Below, one piece after another: positions 17,483 to 17,587 of a stretch of DNA of 17,587 bases. The number at the start of each line of letters is the position of its first letter. The stretch's first letter is position 1. The position numbers and the translations under genes are program-made. Source of the stretch: Beroe ovata (lineage: Eukaryota; Ctenophora; Nuda; Beroida; Beroidae); contig CAMPET010000546.1 in assembly GCA_946803715.1 (NCBI GenBank), positions 1 through 17,587 on the forward strand, in the 5' to 3' direction. Under the pieces are notes generated by a model. The model made no database searches and was not told the origin of the DNA. It saw nothing but the letters and a program-made list of their open reading frames with translations.

Positions 17483-17587
17483 CTGAAAGATAAACAATAA
17501 CTCAAAGATAAACAATAACTCAATAGCTCAATCCGTTTCGCAGCTATCCTCAAACGCTCACTCAAATAGACCAGCTTCATACTTATA

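Noticed and set aside
17483-17587. An additional upstream POLD3 exon at the right edge
   Set aside because: The available GT sites give phases incompatible with the phase-0 exon at 17482, and no N-terminal POLD3 motif is visible; treated as intron.
1-17587. tRNA, rRNA or transposase genes
   Set aside because: No cloverleaf-like A/B boxes, rRNA core or transposase/reverse-transcriptase motifs were recognised on either strand by eye.

Overview
The window is nuclear DNA from a small-intron metazoan, most likely a sponge or another early-branching marine invertebrate. This placement is inferred from compact GT-AG introns (about 50-300 bp), short intergenic gaps and metazoan-only domain combinations; no taxonomic marker is present. 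It holds four protein-coding loci. I rebuilt the exons by hand from splice sites, and every joined model keeps an uninterrupted frame with an exact multiple of three bases.

Region by region: (1) 1-4888, plus strand: the 3' eighteen exons of a conventional kinesin-1 heavy chain (KIF5-type), missing about 130 N-terminal motor residues. (2) 5380-5905: about five copies of a 104-bp minisatellite carrying an internal palindrome. (3) 6366-13081, plus strand: a 13-exon gene for a signal-peptide-bearing, single-pass membrane protein. Its ectodomain is homologous to purple acid phosphatase (ACP7-like), but most metal ligands are replaced. The region is written out twice, and both copies meet at single 'n' bases (9036 and 12171). 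Exon 1 occurs once and the last two exons are complete once, so this looks like overlapping allelic contigs laid end to end, not a true tandem pair. (4) 13674-15011, plus strand: a secreted protein with a papain-fold domain lacking the catalytic Cys and His, followed by a C-type-lectin-like domain and a sushi domain. A TATA box and a short 5'UTR intron precede it. (5) 15486-17482, minus strand: nine 3' exons of DNA polymerase delta subunit 3 (POLD3), with an internal REV1-interacting-type FF motif and a PIP box at the extreme C terminus.

Kinesin and POLD3 are ordinary housekeeping genes. The unusual content lies between them: two neighbouring genes encoding surface or secreted proteins built on catalytically dead hydrolase folds, one membrane-anchored with an acidic cytoplasmic tail and one fused to lectin and sushi modules. 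This suggests binding or recognition rather than catalysis, but function is inference. Introns and spacers are rich in minisatellites, some built from splice-site sequence, and in RFX X-box-like palindromes.
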